Assembly (NCBI RefSeq): GCF_019977395.1
Contig: NZ_AP024660.1
Location: forward strand, 3,286,001 to 3,350,000
Reading direction: 5' to 3'
DNA length: 64,000 bases
DNA from: Arthrobacter sp. NicSoilC5
GTDB lineage: Bacteria; Actinomycetota; Actinomycetes; Actinomycetales; Micrococcaceae
The notes below the pieces were generated by a model. It was not told the origin of the DNA. It saw only the letters and a list, made by a program, of their open reading frames with translations, and did not search any database. How positions within the stretch are numbered: position 1 is the first letter of the stretch; each line of letters begins with the position of its first letter. The position numbers and the translations under genes were made by a program. Below, one piece after another: positions 44,107 through 52,697 of this stretch.

Positions 44107-44574
44107 CTACTCCGCCGCGCCCCACAGTGCCTTGCGGAGCAGCCGCTTCAATTCCTGCGACTCCTCCCCGGACAGCACGGCCAGCTGGTTCAGCTCGGCG
44201 GCGTCCATGGCGGTGCGGGCCTTCGCGTGCATCTTCCGCCCCTCGGCAGTGGAGACGATGATCTTGGCGCGCCGGTCCTGCTTTCCCTGCGCCCGTTCCA
44301 CCAGGCCGCGACGTTCCAGGTCGTCCACAAGGGTGACCACCTGGCTGGGGTCCAGACTGAGGAAGTCCGCCAGTTCCCGCTGCGTGGGCTCGAGCCCGCT
44401 GCACGCCAGCGTCAGGATGGAGAAGGAGCGTTCCCGCAGGCCGAAGTCAGCCAACGCCTTGTTGTTCAGCACCGAGCCGGCGGCGTGCAGCTTGGCGAGC
44501 AGCAGGCCCACATCGCTGCCGATCCTGGCCGCCGCAAGGCGGGGTGTCTGAACTTCGGTGCCCAAGGTGGCCAT
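44107..44574 (-). CDS. MarR family transcriptional regulator
   Basis: A 155-residue regulator from the ATG at 44574, five bases after GGAG; an upstream in-frame ATG (44613) would overlap the operator and is less likely. The winged helix covers about 45-110 (EPTQRELADFLSLDPSQVVTLVDDLERRGLVER, split here: wing KQDRRAKIIVS). It is divergent from the CoA-dependent operon and a spaced inverted repeat lies between them. The effector is probably an acyl-CoA or free acid of the pathway; inferred. Confidence 0.9.
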   Translation of the reverse strand: MATLGTEVQTPRLAAARIGSDVGLLLAKLHAAGSVLNNKALADFGLRERSFSILTLACSGLEPTQRELADFLSLDPSQVVTLVDDLERRGLVERAQGKQDRRAKIIVSTAEGRKMHAKARTAMDAAELNQLAVLSGEESQELKRLLRKALWGAAE

Positions 44575-44609
44575 CACAACTCCGGTGTAAAAAACAATCG
44601 TTGACTTTT

Positions 44610-44632
44610 TCAATGATCCGTAATTTCATTGA
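44610..44632. promoter_or_regulatory. putative MarR operator
   Basis: TCAATGA (44610-44616) and TCATTGA (44626-44632): perfect 7-bp arms around a 9-base spacer in the AT-rich gap between the MarR gene and the divergent SDR gene. Position and symmetry fit a MarR dimer controlling both. Confidence 0.6.
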
Positions 44633-44704
44633 TTTCAACAAGGATCTCACACCGCAGTGGGACCACCCCAACGGCTTCGGCCGGCGCATGCGAAGGAGCA
44701 GGCC

Positions 44705-45646
44705 ATGAGCTTGAACGGCAAGGTTGCAATCGTCACCGGCAGCGGGCAGGGCCTCGGCCTTGCCTACGCAAGGGAACTCGCCCGCCAGGGTGCCGCCGTC
44801 GTCATCAATGACGTGAACGCCGACACGGCCGCGCAGGCCGTCGCCCAGATCGAGGCCGACGGCGGCCGCGCCACCGCAGTGGTGGTTCCGGTGGGCACCA
44901 CCGATGCAGCCAAGGCCCTGGTGGCCGGCGCCGTGGACGCCTTCGGCGGCCTGGACATCCTGGTCACCAACGCCGGGATCCTCCGCGACAAGTCCCTGCT
45001 GAAAATGACGGACGAGGACTTCGACCTGGTGATCAACGTCCACCTCAAGGGCACGTTCACCTGCGTCCGCGAGGCCTACGCCTACTTCAAGGAACACAAC
45101 GTCCGGGGCCGCATCATCACCATCGGTTCACCCACCGGCCAGCGCGGCAACTTCGGCCAGACCAACTACGCCGCCGCCAAGGCCGGCATCGTGGGCATGG
45201 TCCGCACCTGGGCGCTGGAAATGAAGAAGGCCGGCGTCACGGTCAACAGCGTCATCCCCGTGGCCGCCACTGCCATGACCAAGACCGTGCCCTACTTCCA
45301 GAAGGCCGTGGAAGCGGACGAGCGCGGCGACGTCATGCCGTCCTTCTTCCGGCACGACCTTGGCTTTGGAACGGCCGACGACGTCTCCGGACTGGTTGCC
45401 TTCCTCGCCTCCGACGAGGCAGCCAACATCACCGGCCAGGCCATCGGCGCCGGCGGTGACCGGCTGCAGGTCTGGACCCACCCGGAAGCGGCCACCACCG
45501 AGTACCGCGAAGGCGGCTGGAGCTACGAGGCGCTGCAGGAAAACGCCGGCCACCTGTTCACCGCCGAAACGCTCCAGAGCTACGGCGAGGAATTCCTCCC
45601 GCTGCCGGAGGACCTGAAGCCCGCACAGCCCGCCGAGGCCCGCTGA
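44705..45646 (+). CDS. SDR family oxidoreductase
   Basis: A 313-residue short-chain dehydrogenase starting MSLNGKVAIVTGSGQGLGLAY (NAD(P)-binding TGxxxGxG). NAG is present and the catalytic Tyr155-x3-Lys159 lies in NYAAAKAG. It is longer than a minimal SDR, with about 50 extra C-terminal residues (ending PLPEDLKPAQPAEAR) like the 3-hydroxyacyl-CoA dehydrogenase part of MFE-2 enzymes. It is the first gene of the MarR-linked operon and probably oxidises a 3-hydroxyacyl-CoA or ring alcohol. Confidence 0.88.
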   Translation: MSLNGKVAIVTGSGQGLGLAYARELARQGAAVVINDVNADTAAQAVAQIEADGGRATAVVVPVGTTDAAKALVAGAVDAFGGLDILVTNAGILRDKSLLKMTDEDFDLVINVHLKGTFTCVREAYAYFKEHNVRGRIITIGSPTGQRGNFGQTNYAAAKAGIVGMVRTWALEMKKAGVTVNSVIPVAATAMTKTVPYFQKAVEADERGDVMPSFFRHDLGFGTADDVSGLVAFLASDEAANITGQAIGAGGDRLQVWTHPEAATTEYREGGWSYEALQENAGHLFTAETLQSYGEEFLPLPEDLKPAQPAEAR

Positions 45647-45648
45647 CC

Positions 45649-46539
45649 ATGGCCGACCGCTACGAACTGGGCATCGACCCGGCAAAGCTCTATGCCATCG
45701 ACATGCACGTCCACCTCGAGGTGGACAGCTGCGGCCACGGCTCCCTGCCGGAGGAACTGACCGAAGCCTCGGCCAAGTACTTCAAGGCCGAGGACCGCAC
45801 CCCGTCCCTGGACCGCATCGCCGAGGTGTACCGCGAACTGAACATGGCCGCCGTCGTCTTCACCGTGGACGCCCGCACCCAGCTCAAGCACGAGCCCAAC
45901 AGCATCCCCGAACTCATCGCCGGCGCCGCCCGGAACAATGACGTCCTGATCCCGTTCGGCAGCGTGGACCCGCGAACCGGCGAGGACGCCATCGCCGGGG
46001 CCAAGCACCAGGCCATCGAACTCGGCGCCCGCGGCTTCAAGTTCCACCCCTCCCTTCAGGGCTTCGACCCCTCCAGCGAGCGGTTCTACCCGCTCTGGGA
46101 AACCCTCCAGGAACTGGGCCTGCCCGCCATCTTCCACACCGGACAAAACGGGATGGGCGCGGGCCTTCCCGGCGGCTTCGGCATCAAGCTGGCCTACTCC
46201 AACCCCCTGCTGCTGGACGCTGTGGCCGCGGACTTCCCGGGCCTGCAGATCATCATGGCCCACCCGTCCGTGCCCTGGCAGGACGAGGCCAACTCCATCG
46301 CCACCCACAAGGCCAACGTGTTCATCGACCTCTCCGGCTGGTCGCCCAAGTACTTCCCGGAATCGCTGGTGAAGGCCTCCAACTCCTACCTCCAGGACAA
46401 GGTGCTGTTCGGCACCGACTTCCCGCTGATCACCCCGCAGAAGTGGCTGGGCGCCTTCGCGGACCTCCCGCTGAAGGACGAGGTACGGCCCAAGATCCTC
46501 AAGGACAACGCGGTCCGCCTGCTCGGGCTGGGGGCCTGA
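45649..46539 (+). CDS. amidohydrolase family 2 (metal-dependent hydrolase)
   Basis: A 296-residue TIM-barrel protein. The HxH pair is in DMHVHLEV; later ligands are FHTGQNG, MAHPSVPW and the Asp in FGTDFPLI. This is the Amidohydro_2 group with ACMSD, gamma-resorcylate decarboxylase and OMA hydratase, enzymes that act on C-C or ring bonds of carboxylic acids. The ATG is two bases after the SDR stop. In this CoA operon it may hydrolyse or decarboxylate a ring intermediate; this is inference. Confidence 0.87.
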   Translation: MADRYELGIDPAKLYAIDMHVHLEVDSCGHGSLPEELTEASAKYFKAEDRTPSLDRIAEVYRELNMAAVVFTVDARTQLKHEPNSIPELIAGAARNNDVLIPFGSVDPRTGEDAIAGAKHQAIELGARGFKFHPSLQGFDPSSERFYPLWETLQELGLPAIFHTGQNGMGAGLPGGFGIKLAYSNPLLLDAVAADFPGLQIIMAHPSVPWQDEANSIATHKANVFIDLSGWSPKYFPESLVKASNSYLQDKVLFGTDFPLITPQKWLGAFADLPLKDEVRPKILKDNAVRLLGLGA

Positions 46540-46540
46540 A

Positions 46541-47770
46541 ATGGACACGCTGACGACGGCGGATGCCGCCTTGGGTGCCCGGCTTTATGAAACAGCGGAT
46601 TGGTACGACGCCGAGTCCCTCCTCACACCCGAAGAGCGCCAGGTCCTGTCCCGGCTGCGGACTTTCCTCGATTCTGAAGCCAGGCCACTCCTGGCCGAGT
46701 ACTGGGAACGCGGCGAGTTTCCGGATCAACTTGCCCGGCCGCTGATCGACCTGGACCTCATGGAACCAGCCGAACTCACCGGCGCCGCGGGTGCAGAACA
46801 CAGCCCGGCCCGCGGCATCTACCAGGGCTTCCGGATCTTCGAACTGGCCCGCACGGACGCGTCCCTGGCCACCTGGTACACCGCCCAGGCCGGCCTGTTC
46901 CGCACCGCCATCCGCGTGGGTGCCTCGCCGGAACAGCAGGCCGAATGGATGCCCAAGGTCATCGACTTCTCGCTCAAAGGCGTGTTCTCGCTGACCGAAC
47001 CAGAGTCCGGGTCGGACATCGCCGGCGGACTCTCCACCACCGCCCGGCGGCAGGCCGACGGCAGCTGGATCCTTGACGGCGCCAAGCGCTGGATCGGCGG
47101 CGCAGCCACCGCGGACGTCCTCGCAGTATTCGCCCGGGACACCGCGGACGGGCAGGTCAAGGCCTTCCTCGTGGACCGCACAGCCGGCGGCGTCACCCTG
47201 GAGAAAATCCAGGGCAAGACCTCGCTGCGGATGATGCAGAACGCCCACATCACCCTCACCGGTGTCCGCGTCCCCGATGCCATGCGGCTGCACAACGTGA
47301 ACTCCTTCAAGGACGTAGCCGCGATGCTCCGGGCCATGCGCTCGGACGTCGCCTGGATCGCCACCGGCATCGCCGCCGGCGCCTTCGAAGCCGCCCTCGC
47401 CTACGTCAACGAACGCCGTCAGTTCGGACGCACCCTGGGTTCCTTCCAGCTGGTCCAGGAAAAACTGGCCCGCATGCTCGGCAACATCACCGCGAGCCTG
47501 TCCCTGGTGGTCAGGCTTACGGAACAGCAGGCCAAAGGCATCTACCGCGACCAGGACTCCGCCCTGGCCAAGATGCAGACGTCCCTGTTCATGCGCGACA
47601 CCGTAGCCCTGGCCCGCGAAGTGGTGGGCGGCAACGGCATCACCCTGGCAACCGACGTCGCGCGTTTCCACGCCGACGCCGAAGCCGTCTACTCCTACGA
47701 AGGCACCCACGAGATCAACGCCCTCATCATCGGCCGCGCCCTCACCGGCGAGAGCGCCTTCACCCGCTAA
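46541..47770 (+). CDS. acyl-CoA dehydrogenase
   Basis: A 409-residue flavoenzyme. The FAD/substrate segment FSLTEPESGSDIAGG is at about 148-162 and GAKRWIGGA follows. The catalytic base is Glu387 in SYEGTHEINALIIGRAL, the glutaryl-CoA-dehydrogenase-like position. The C-terminal helical domain has RRQFGRTLGSFQLVQEKLA. It probably desaturates the CoA thioester made by the ligase at 49719. The ATG is one base after the amidohydrolase stop. Confidence 0.92.
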   Translation: MDTLTTADAALGARLYETADWYDAESLLTPEERQVLSRLRTFLDSEARPLLAEYWERGEFPDQLARPLIDLDLMEPAELTGAAGAEHSPARGIYQGFRIFELARTDASLATWYTAQAGLFRTAIRVGASPEQQAEWMPKVIDFSLKGVFSLTEPESGSDIAGGLSTTARRQADGSWILDGAKRWIGGAATADVLAVFARDTADGQVKAFLVDRTAGGVTLEKIQGKTSLRMMQNAHITLTGVRVPDAMRLHNVNSFKDVAAMLRAMRSDVAWIATGIAAGAFEAALAYVNERRQFGRTLGSFQLVQEKLARMLGNITASLSLVVRLTEQQAKGIYRDQDSALAKMQTSLFMRDTVALAREVVGGNGITLATDVARFHADAEAVYSYEGTHEINALIIGRALTGESAFTR

Positions 47771-47822
47771 AGCCCCTTCATCCCCAAATCTCAAAACCCA
47801 CACACCAGCCCAGGAGGCAACG

Positions 47823-48278
47823 ATGCCCAATCTCGTCGTCGATTTCGACACCCTGCTCACCCTGTCCGGCAAGGACCTCGGCACCACCGACTACCGCCAG
47901 ATCACCCAGGACCAGATCAACCAGTTCGCGGACGCCACCGACGACCAGCAGTGGATCCACACGGACCCCGAGCGCGCCAAGGACGGCCCGTTCGGCGCCC
48001 CGATCGCCCACGGCTTCCTCACGCTGTCCCTGATCATCCCGTTCTGGGGCGAGCTGTTCGACGTCGAAGGCGTCACCACCAAGGTGAACTACGGCCTGGA
48101 CAAGGTCCGTTTCACCTCTCCCGTGAAGGTGGGCTCCAAGGTCCGCATGCAGGCCACCATCGCCGACGTGGCCGAGGTCAAGGGCGGCGCCCAGATCAAG
48201 GTCAACGCCACCATCGAGATCGAAGGCCAGGAACGCCCGGCCGTCGTCGCCGAATTCCTGGCCCGCTTCTACAAGTAG
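47823..48278 (+). CDS. MaoC-like enoyl-CoA hydratase
   Basis: A 151-residue hot-dog-fold protein. The hydratase-2 motif is DDQQWIHTDPERAKDGPFGAP then IAHGFLTLSL, with the catalytic Asp and His. GGAGG lies close to the ATG. It should hydrate the enoyl-CoA made by the neighbouring dehydrogenase. The C-terminal strands end AVVAEFLARFYK. Confidence 0.92.
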   Translation: MPNLVVDFDTLLTLSGKDLGTTDYRQITQDQINQFADATDDQQWIHTDPERAKDGPFGAPIAHGFLTLSLIIPFWGELFDVEGVTTKVNYGLDKVRFTSPVKVGSKVRMQATIADVAEVKGGAQIKVNATIEIEGQERPAVVAEFLARFYK

Positions 48279-48385
48279 CCCGCTCCTAAAAGGAACAACA
48301 GTTCCCACCCCAGGCGGTACGCTCCGGCGCCGCCGCCTCAGGCAACCCCAAAAACCCCCACATTCCTCCGTCATTAGGAACAGCC

Positions 48386-49711
48386 ATGTCCGGACACACC
48401 ACGCTCGCACCCGCGGGCACGGCCGCCAAGCGCAAGGAAGCGCGTACGGTCATCCTGTCCAGCTATCTGGGCAGCACCATCGAGTTCTACGACTTCCTGC
48501 TCTACGCCACAGCGGCAGCAGTGGCCTTCCCCAAGGTCTTCTTCGCCGGCACGGACGAATGGGTGGGCGTCGTCGCCGCCTACGCCACCTTCGCCGCCGG
48601 ATACGTGGCCAGGCCGCTGGGTGGAGTGATCTTCGGCCACTTCGGTGACAAGGTGGGCCGCAAGGGGATGCTCATCATCTCCATGGCCATGATGGGCATT
48701 GCCTCCACCCTCATCGGCGTGATTCCGGGCGCCGGCGTGATCGGACCGTGGGGCGCGGTCATCCTGGTGCTGCTGCGGGTCTGCCAGGGCATCGCCGTCG
48801 GCGGTGAGTGGGGCGGCGCCGCGCTCATGGCGCTGGAGCACTCGGACCCGAAACGGCGCGGCTTCGCGGCGTCGTTCGTCAACGCCGGCGCCCCCACCGG
48901 CGCCGTGCTGGGCACCCTGGTGATGGGCGCCTTCTCGGCCCTGCCGCAGGACGCCTTCCTGGCCTGGGGCTGGCGCGTGCCGTTCCTGCTGTCTTTCGTG
49001 CTCCTGATCGTTGGCATGTTCGTCCGCCTCCGGGTCTCCGAAAGCCCCATCTTCGCCGAGGCCGTGGCCAAGGAAGAAGCACAGGGCGCCAAGCGCATGA
49101 TCCCGCTGCTGGACGTGCTCCGCCGGCCCAAGGCGCTGATCATGATCATGTTCGCCGGCGCTGCAGGGTTCGGCCTGCAGGTGGTGCTGCCCACGTTCTC
49201 GGTCACATACGCCGTGTCCAAGGGCGCACCGCAGCAGGGCGTGCTCTACGCCTTCGCCGGCGCCTCGGCCATCTCCATCGTCTTCGTCCTCCTGGGCGGC
49301 CGCCTGTCGGACCGGTTCGGCCGCCGCCCCGTAATGATCGCCGGCCTGGCCCTGTTCATCGCCTACCTCTTCCCGATGTTCGGGATGCTCGGCTCGGGCA
49401 ATGTGGGCCTGGTGTTCGTGGCCTTCACGGTGGCGCTGATCCTCCACTCCTCCCTCTACGGGCCGCTGGCGGCATTCGTGTCCGAACAGTTCGGCACCAC
49501 GTCCCGCTACACCGGCGCCGCGGTGGGCTACCAGCTGGCCACGCTCATCGGCGCCGGCTTCACCCCGGGCATCATCGCCGGACTCTACAAGGACTCCGGC
49601 CAGAACATCCTCCCGGTAGTGGTGTTCCTGTCCGTCATGGCGCTGGTCTCGATTGTCTTCATCGCCCTGACGCGGGAATCTAAGAACAACGACCTCACCA
49701 CGGTCCGTTAG
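48386..49711 (+). CDS. MFS transporter, MHS family
   Basis: A 441-residue, 12-helix transporter with the MHS signature STIEFYDFLLYATAA and the loop motif GDKVGRKGMLIISMA. RVCQGIAVGGEWGGAAL is another family stretch. It probably imports the organic acid that the operon degrades. It is not a recent duplicate of the MHS gene at 35929 because residues differ throughout. The stop overlaps the ribosome site of the ligase gene. Confidence 0.92.
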   Translation: MSGHTTLAPAGTAAKRKEARTVILSSYLGSTIEFYDFLLYATAAAVAFPKVFFAGTDEWVGVVAAYATFAAGYVARPLGGVIFGHFGDKVGRKGMLIISMAMMGIASTLIGVIPGAGVIGPWGAVILVLLRVCQGIAVGGEWGGAALMALEHSDPKRRGFAASFVNAGAPTGAVLGTLVMGAFSALPQDAFLAWGWRVPFLLSFVLLIVGMFVRLRVSESPIFAEAVAKEEAQGAKRMIPLLDVLRRPKALIMIMFAGAAGFGLQVVLPTFSVTYAVSKGAPQQGVLYAFAGASAISIVFVLLGGRLSDRFGRRPVMIAGLALFIAYLFPMFGMLGSGNVGLVFVAFTVALILHSSLYGPLAAFVSEQFGTTSRYTGAAVGYQLATLIGAGFTPGIIAGLYKDSGQNILPVVVFLSVMALVSIVFIALTRESKNNDLTTVR

Positions 49712-49718
49712 GAGAACC

Positions 49719-51281
49719 ATGGACAACAACGGAGTTGGCTCCTGGCTGCAGCGCCGCCGCCGCAAGTCGGGCACCAAGACGGCCCTGCTGTCAGCAGCGG
49801 GCACCCTGAGCTACGAGGAGCTTGCCGAGCGGACCGACCGCCTGGCCAACGCGCTCCGGGTCAGGGGAGTGGGCAAAGGGGACCGGGTGGCCTACCTGGG
49901 CGATAACCACCCCTCCTTCGTGGAATCCTTCTTCGCCTGCGGCCTCCTCGGTGCCATCTTCGTGCCGCTCAACACCCGGCTCGCACCGCCCGAGCTGCAG
50001 TTCCAGCTCCAGGATTCTGGAGCCCGGCTCCTGGTCAGCGCCGACGCCCTGGAGGCGTCTGCATCGGCCGCGGTGGAAAGGACGGCGGTGACCCACCGCC
50101 TGGTCGTCGCGGCCGACGGCGGGACGGAACCTTCCGCCGCCACGTCACCCGCCGCCGTCGGACACTCCGTCACGGTAGAACAGTACGGGGAGGCGCTGCA
50201 GGCAGCTGCCCCTGAACACCCCGACGTGCCCGTGGGCCATGACGACGGCGCCATGATCCTGTACACCTCCGGGACCACGGGCAAGCCCAAGGGTGCCCTG
50301 CTGACGCACGGGAACATCACCTGGAACTGCATCAACACCATCGTGGACATGGACCTGAACCGCAACGACGTGGCGCTGATGATCTCGCCGCTGTTCCACG
50401 TGGCGTCCCTGGACATGGGGCTGCTGCCGATGCTCCTCAAGGGTGCCACCGTGGTCCTTGAGGCCAAGTTCGATCCCGCCAGGGTCCTGGACCTGGTCCG
50501 GAAGCACAAGGTGACCACCCTCAACGGGGTGCCCACCACGTTCCAGCTGCTCTGCGAAGATCCCGGATGGGCAACTGCGGACCTCAGCTCCCTGGACAAG
50601 CTGACCTGCGGCGGCTCCGCCATTCCGCGCCGGGTCCTGGACGCGTACGAGAACCGGGGCATCGGTTTCACCAGCTGCTACGGCATGACCGAAACCGCCC
50701 CCGGCGTCACCATGCTGCCCGTCGACCGGTCCAGGGAGAAAGCCGGTTCAGCTGGCCTGCCGCACTTCTTTACCGACCTGCGGATCGCCGATCCCATGGG
50801 CGGCACGGTGGCCCCTGGCGAGGTGGGGGAAATCCAGATCTCCGGCCCCAACGTGATCAAGGAGTACTGGAACCGGCCGGAGGCCACCGCCGCCAGCTAC
50901 GCGGACGGGGCCTGGTTCCGCTCGGGGGACATGGGCTACCGGGACCAGGAAGGCTTCCTGTTCGTCTCGGACCGGCTCAAGGACATGATCATCTCCGGCG
51001 GGGAGAACATCTACCCGGCGGAGGTGGAGGCGGTCATTTCCGAGCACGGTGCCGTGGGCAGCGTGGCCGTCATCGGCGTCCCGGATGACAAATGGGGCGA
51101 GGTCCCGCAGGCGATCGTGACCCTGCGCGAAGGGGAATCGCTGACCGCGGAGCAGCTGCGCAGCTTCCTCGACGGCAGGCTCGCCCGCTACAAGATCCCC
51201 AAGTCATTGGTGGTGGTGGAGGACATGCCGCGCACCGCCAGCGGCAAGATCCGCAAGATGGAGCTCCGCAAGCAGTTCTGA
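49719..51281 (+). CDS. AMP-binding acyl-CoA ligase
   Basis: A 520-residue ANL enzyme. The AMP-binding signature ILYTSGTTGKPKGALLTH is at about 178-195, followed by GMTETAPGV, RSGDMGYRDQEG, and the C-terminal hinge with the catalytic Lys in RTASGKIRKMEL. It activates a carboxylic acid (aromatic, alicyclic or medium-chain) to a CoA thioester, the entry step of the pathway. It is the last gene of the MarR-linked operon and is followed by a hairpin terminator. Confidence 0.92.
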   Translation: MDNNGVGSWLQRRRRKSGTKTALLSAAGTLSYEELAERTDRLANALRVRGVGKGDRVAYLGDNHPSFVESFFACGLLGAIFVPLNTRLAPPELQFQLQDSGARLLVSADALEASASAAVERTAVTHRLVVAADGGTEPSAATSPAAVGHSVTVEQYGEALQAAAPEHPDVPVGHDDGAMILYTSGTTGKPKGALLTHGNITWNCINTIVDMDLNRNDVALMISPLFHVASLDMGLLPMLLKGATVVLEAKFDPARVLDLVRKHKVTTLNGVPTTFQLLCEDPGWATADLSSLDKLTCGGSAIPRRVLDAYENRGIGFTSCYGMTETAPGVTMLPVDRSREKAGSAGLPHFFTDLRIADPMGGTVAPGEVGEIQISGPNVIKEYWNRPEATAASYADGAWFRSGDMGYRDQEGFLFVSDRLKDMIISGGENIYPAEVEAVISEHGAVGSVAVIGVPDDKWGEVPQAIVTLREGESLTAEQLRSFLDGRLARYKIPKSLVVVEDMPRTASGKIRKMELRKQF

Positions 51282-51299
51282 CGTCAGGGACATACAGCT

Positions 51300-51324
51300 G
51301 CCCGCCTCGGTTTCCGGGGCGGGC
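51300..51324 (+). terminator. terminator after acyl-CoA ligase gene
   Basis: An 11-bp GC stem (one G-T wobble) with a TTT loop: GCCCGCCTCGG and its complement, then GATTGTCTT. It ends the MarR-linked operon. Confidence 0.7.
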
Positions 51325-51505
51325 GATTGTCTTAAGAGGCGATGAGCCCTGTCAGGCGGCACGTCCACGGGCGCCCGTTTGGACAGTGACACCGAGACTG
51401 CGGTGGAAGGAAGCGCGCCACCTCGATTTCGACAACAGCGGAGCTTCCGTGGATGTCAACGACTTCGCAATCCAGGCAACCCCAGGGGCGGCATAGGGTG
51501 CTGTT

Positions 51506-52531
51506 TCACGTACCGGTGCGCTGGGGCGCTCCGCTGGATTGGCGTGGGATGAGAGTGGGCATGGACCGGCGGATGAGTGGTTCGATGCCTGGGTTGACGA
51601 TGAGGTCGATGGCGGTGGCTGCTATCTGGTCCAGGGGAACGTGCACCGAGCTTAGGGGCGTCGGCAGCCGGGCGGACAGTGGCGTGTCGTTGTATCCGAC
51701 CAATGCCAGATGGTCGGGGATGCTGATCCCGTTGCGGTGGGCTGCGGCCATGACACCCATGGCGATGTTGTCATTGGCGGCGAAGATGGCTGTCGGGCGG
51801 GATTGCGGTGTTCCTGCGAGGAGCGTTTCGCCGGCCGTGTAGCCATTCTCGATGCCGTACCCGGCAGCGATAAGCCATTCTTCGCGCGGCTGGATGCCTG
51901 CCTCATTCAGTGCTCTGCGTGCTCCCGCCAAGCGTGCGGTTCCGGTGGAGGTGAAAGCGGGGCCGGTAACGACAGCAATGTTGCGATGGCCCAGGTCGAT
52001 AAGGTGACGTGTGGCGAGGTAGCCGCCGACCTCGTCGTCTCCGAGCGCAGAGGGACTGATGCCGTCAGTTCGGAGCACCAGCGCATGCGCTACACGGCGC
52101 TCACGCAGCAGTCGGGGGAGCTCGTCATCGAGCCGCGCCGTGGCGAGAATCAACCCATCGACGTTTCTATCGAGGAGTGTTTCGGCCGCGCTGCGTTCAT
52201 CCACGGGGTCATCTCCGCTGGTGGCGACCATCGCAAAGTAGCCCCGGGATGACGCTGCCTTTTCGAGTTCTTCGAACATCAGTGCCATAACCGTGTCGCT
52301 CAAACGCGGGACAAGGACACCAAGGGTGCGGGTCTCACCACGCCGCAAACTTGAAGCAAAAGAGTTCCGGCGGTACCCGAGTTCTTCCGCGATCTTCCGG
52401 ACATGGGCTGCCGACGCGGATCTGGAGGTGGTGCGTTCATCCAGTGCGCGGCTGGCGGTCGAGATGCTCACGCCACTGGCAGCCGCGACATCCTTGAGCG
52501 TGACAATCCCTGCGGGGGCGGGACGTTCCAT
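51506..52531 (-). CDS. LacI family transcriptional regulator
   Basis: A 341-residue repressor starting MERPAPAGIVTLKDVAAASG; a GAGGAG ribosome site precedes the ATG and the longer open frame upstream is spurious. Helix-turn-helix about 10-60 (VTLKDVAAASGVSISTASRAL) with the hinge helix NSFASSLRRG. The periplasmic-binding-like domain (about 68-335) includes FAANDNIAMGVMAAA. It is divergent from the DHDPS-family gene across three LacI-type operators. A sugar-like effector is expected. Confidence 0.93.
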   Translation of the reverse strand: MERPAPAGIVTLKDVAAASGVSISTASRALDERTTSRSASAAHVRKIAEELGYRRNSFASSLRRGETRTLGVLVPRLSDTVMALMFEELEKAASSRGYFAMVATSGDDPVDERSAAETLLDRNVDGLILATARLDDELPRLLRERRVAHALVLRTDGISPSALGDDEVGGYLATRHLIDLGHRNIAVVTGPAFTSTGTARLAGARRALNEAGIQPREEWLIAAGYGIENGYTAGETLLAGTPQSRPTAIFAANDNIAMGVMAAAHRNGISIPDHLALVGYNDTPLSARLPTPLSSVHVPLDQIAATAIDLIVNPGIEPLIRRSMPTLIPRQSSGAPQRTGT

Positions 52532-52583
52532 CGCGGTTCTCCTCTTCAGCAAGGGTGTTACAGCCACTCTATTCCTCCTTCTT

Positions 52584-52649
52584 GCAAACGTTCTCTTGAC
52601 AGTGAGCTGCGACACGTGCAAACTTGAAAACGTTCCCGCAAACGTTTTC
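52584..52649 (+). promoter_or_regulatory. promoter with three LacI-type operators
   Basis: GCAAACGTTCTC (52584-52595), GAAAACGTTCCC (52626-52637) and GCAAACGTTTTC (52638-52649) each have the LacI-family AACGTT core. TTGACA (52596-52601) and CAAACT (52619-52624), spaced 17, can be -35 and -10. The first operator abuts the -35 and the others lie just downstream of the -10, so repression by blocking and possibly looping is expected. Confidence 0.75.
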
Positions 52650-52697
52650 ATCATAGCGGGACTACCGACCATCAAAGAAGACAAGAAGGTAGCTGCA

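Noticed and set aside
48374..49804. 476-codon minus-strand frame
   Set aside because: Antisense to the MHS transporter gene. The His/Glu/Gly-rich translation has no fold.
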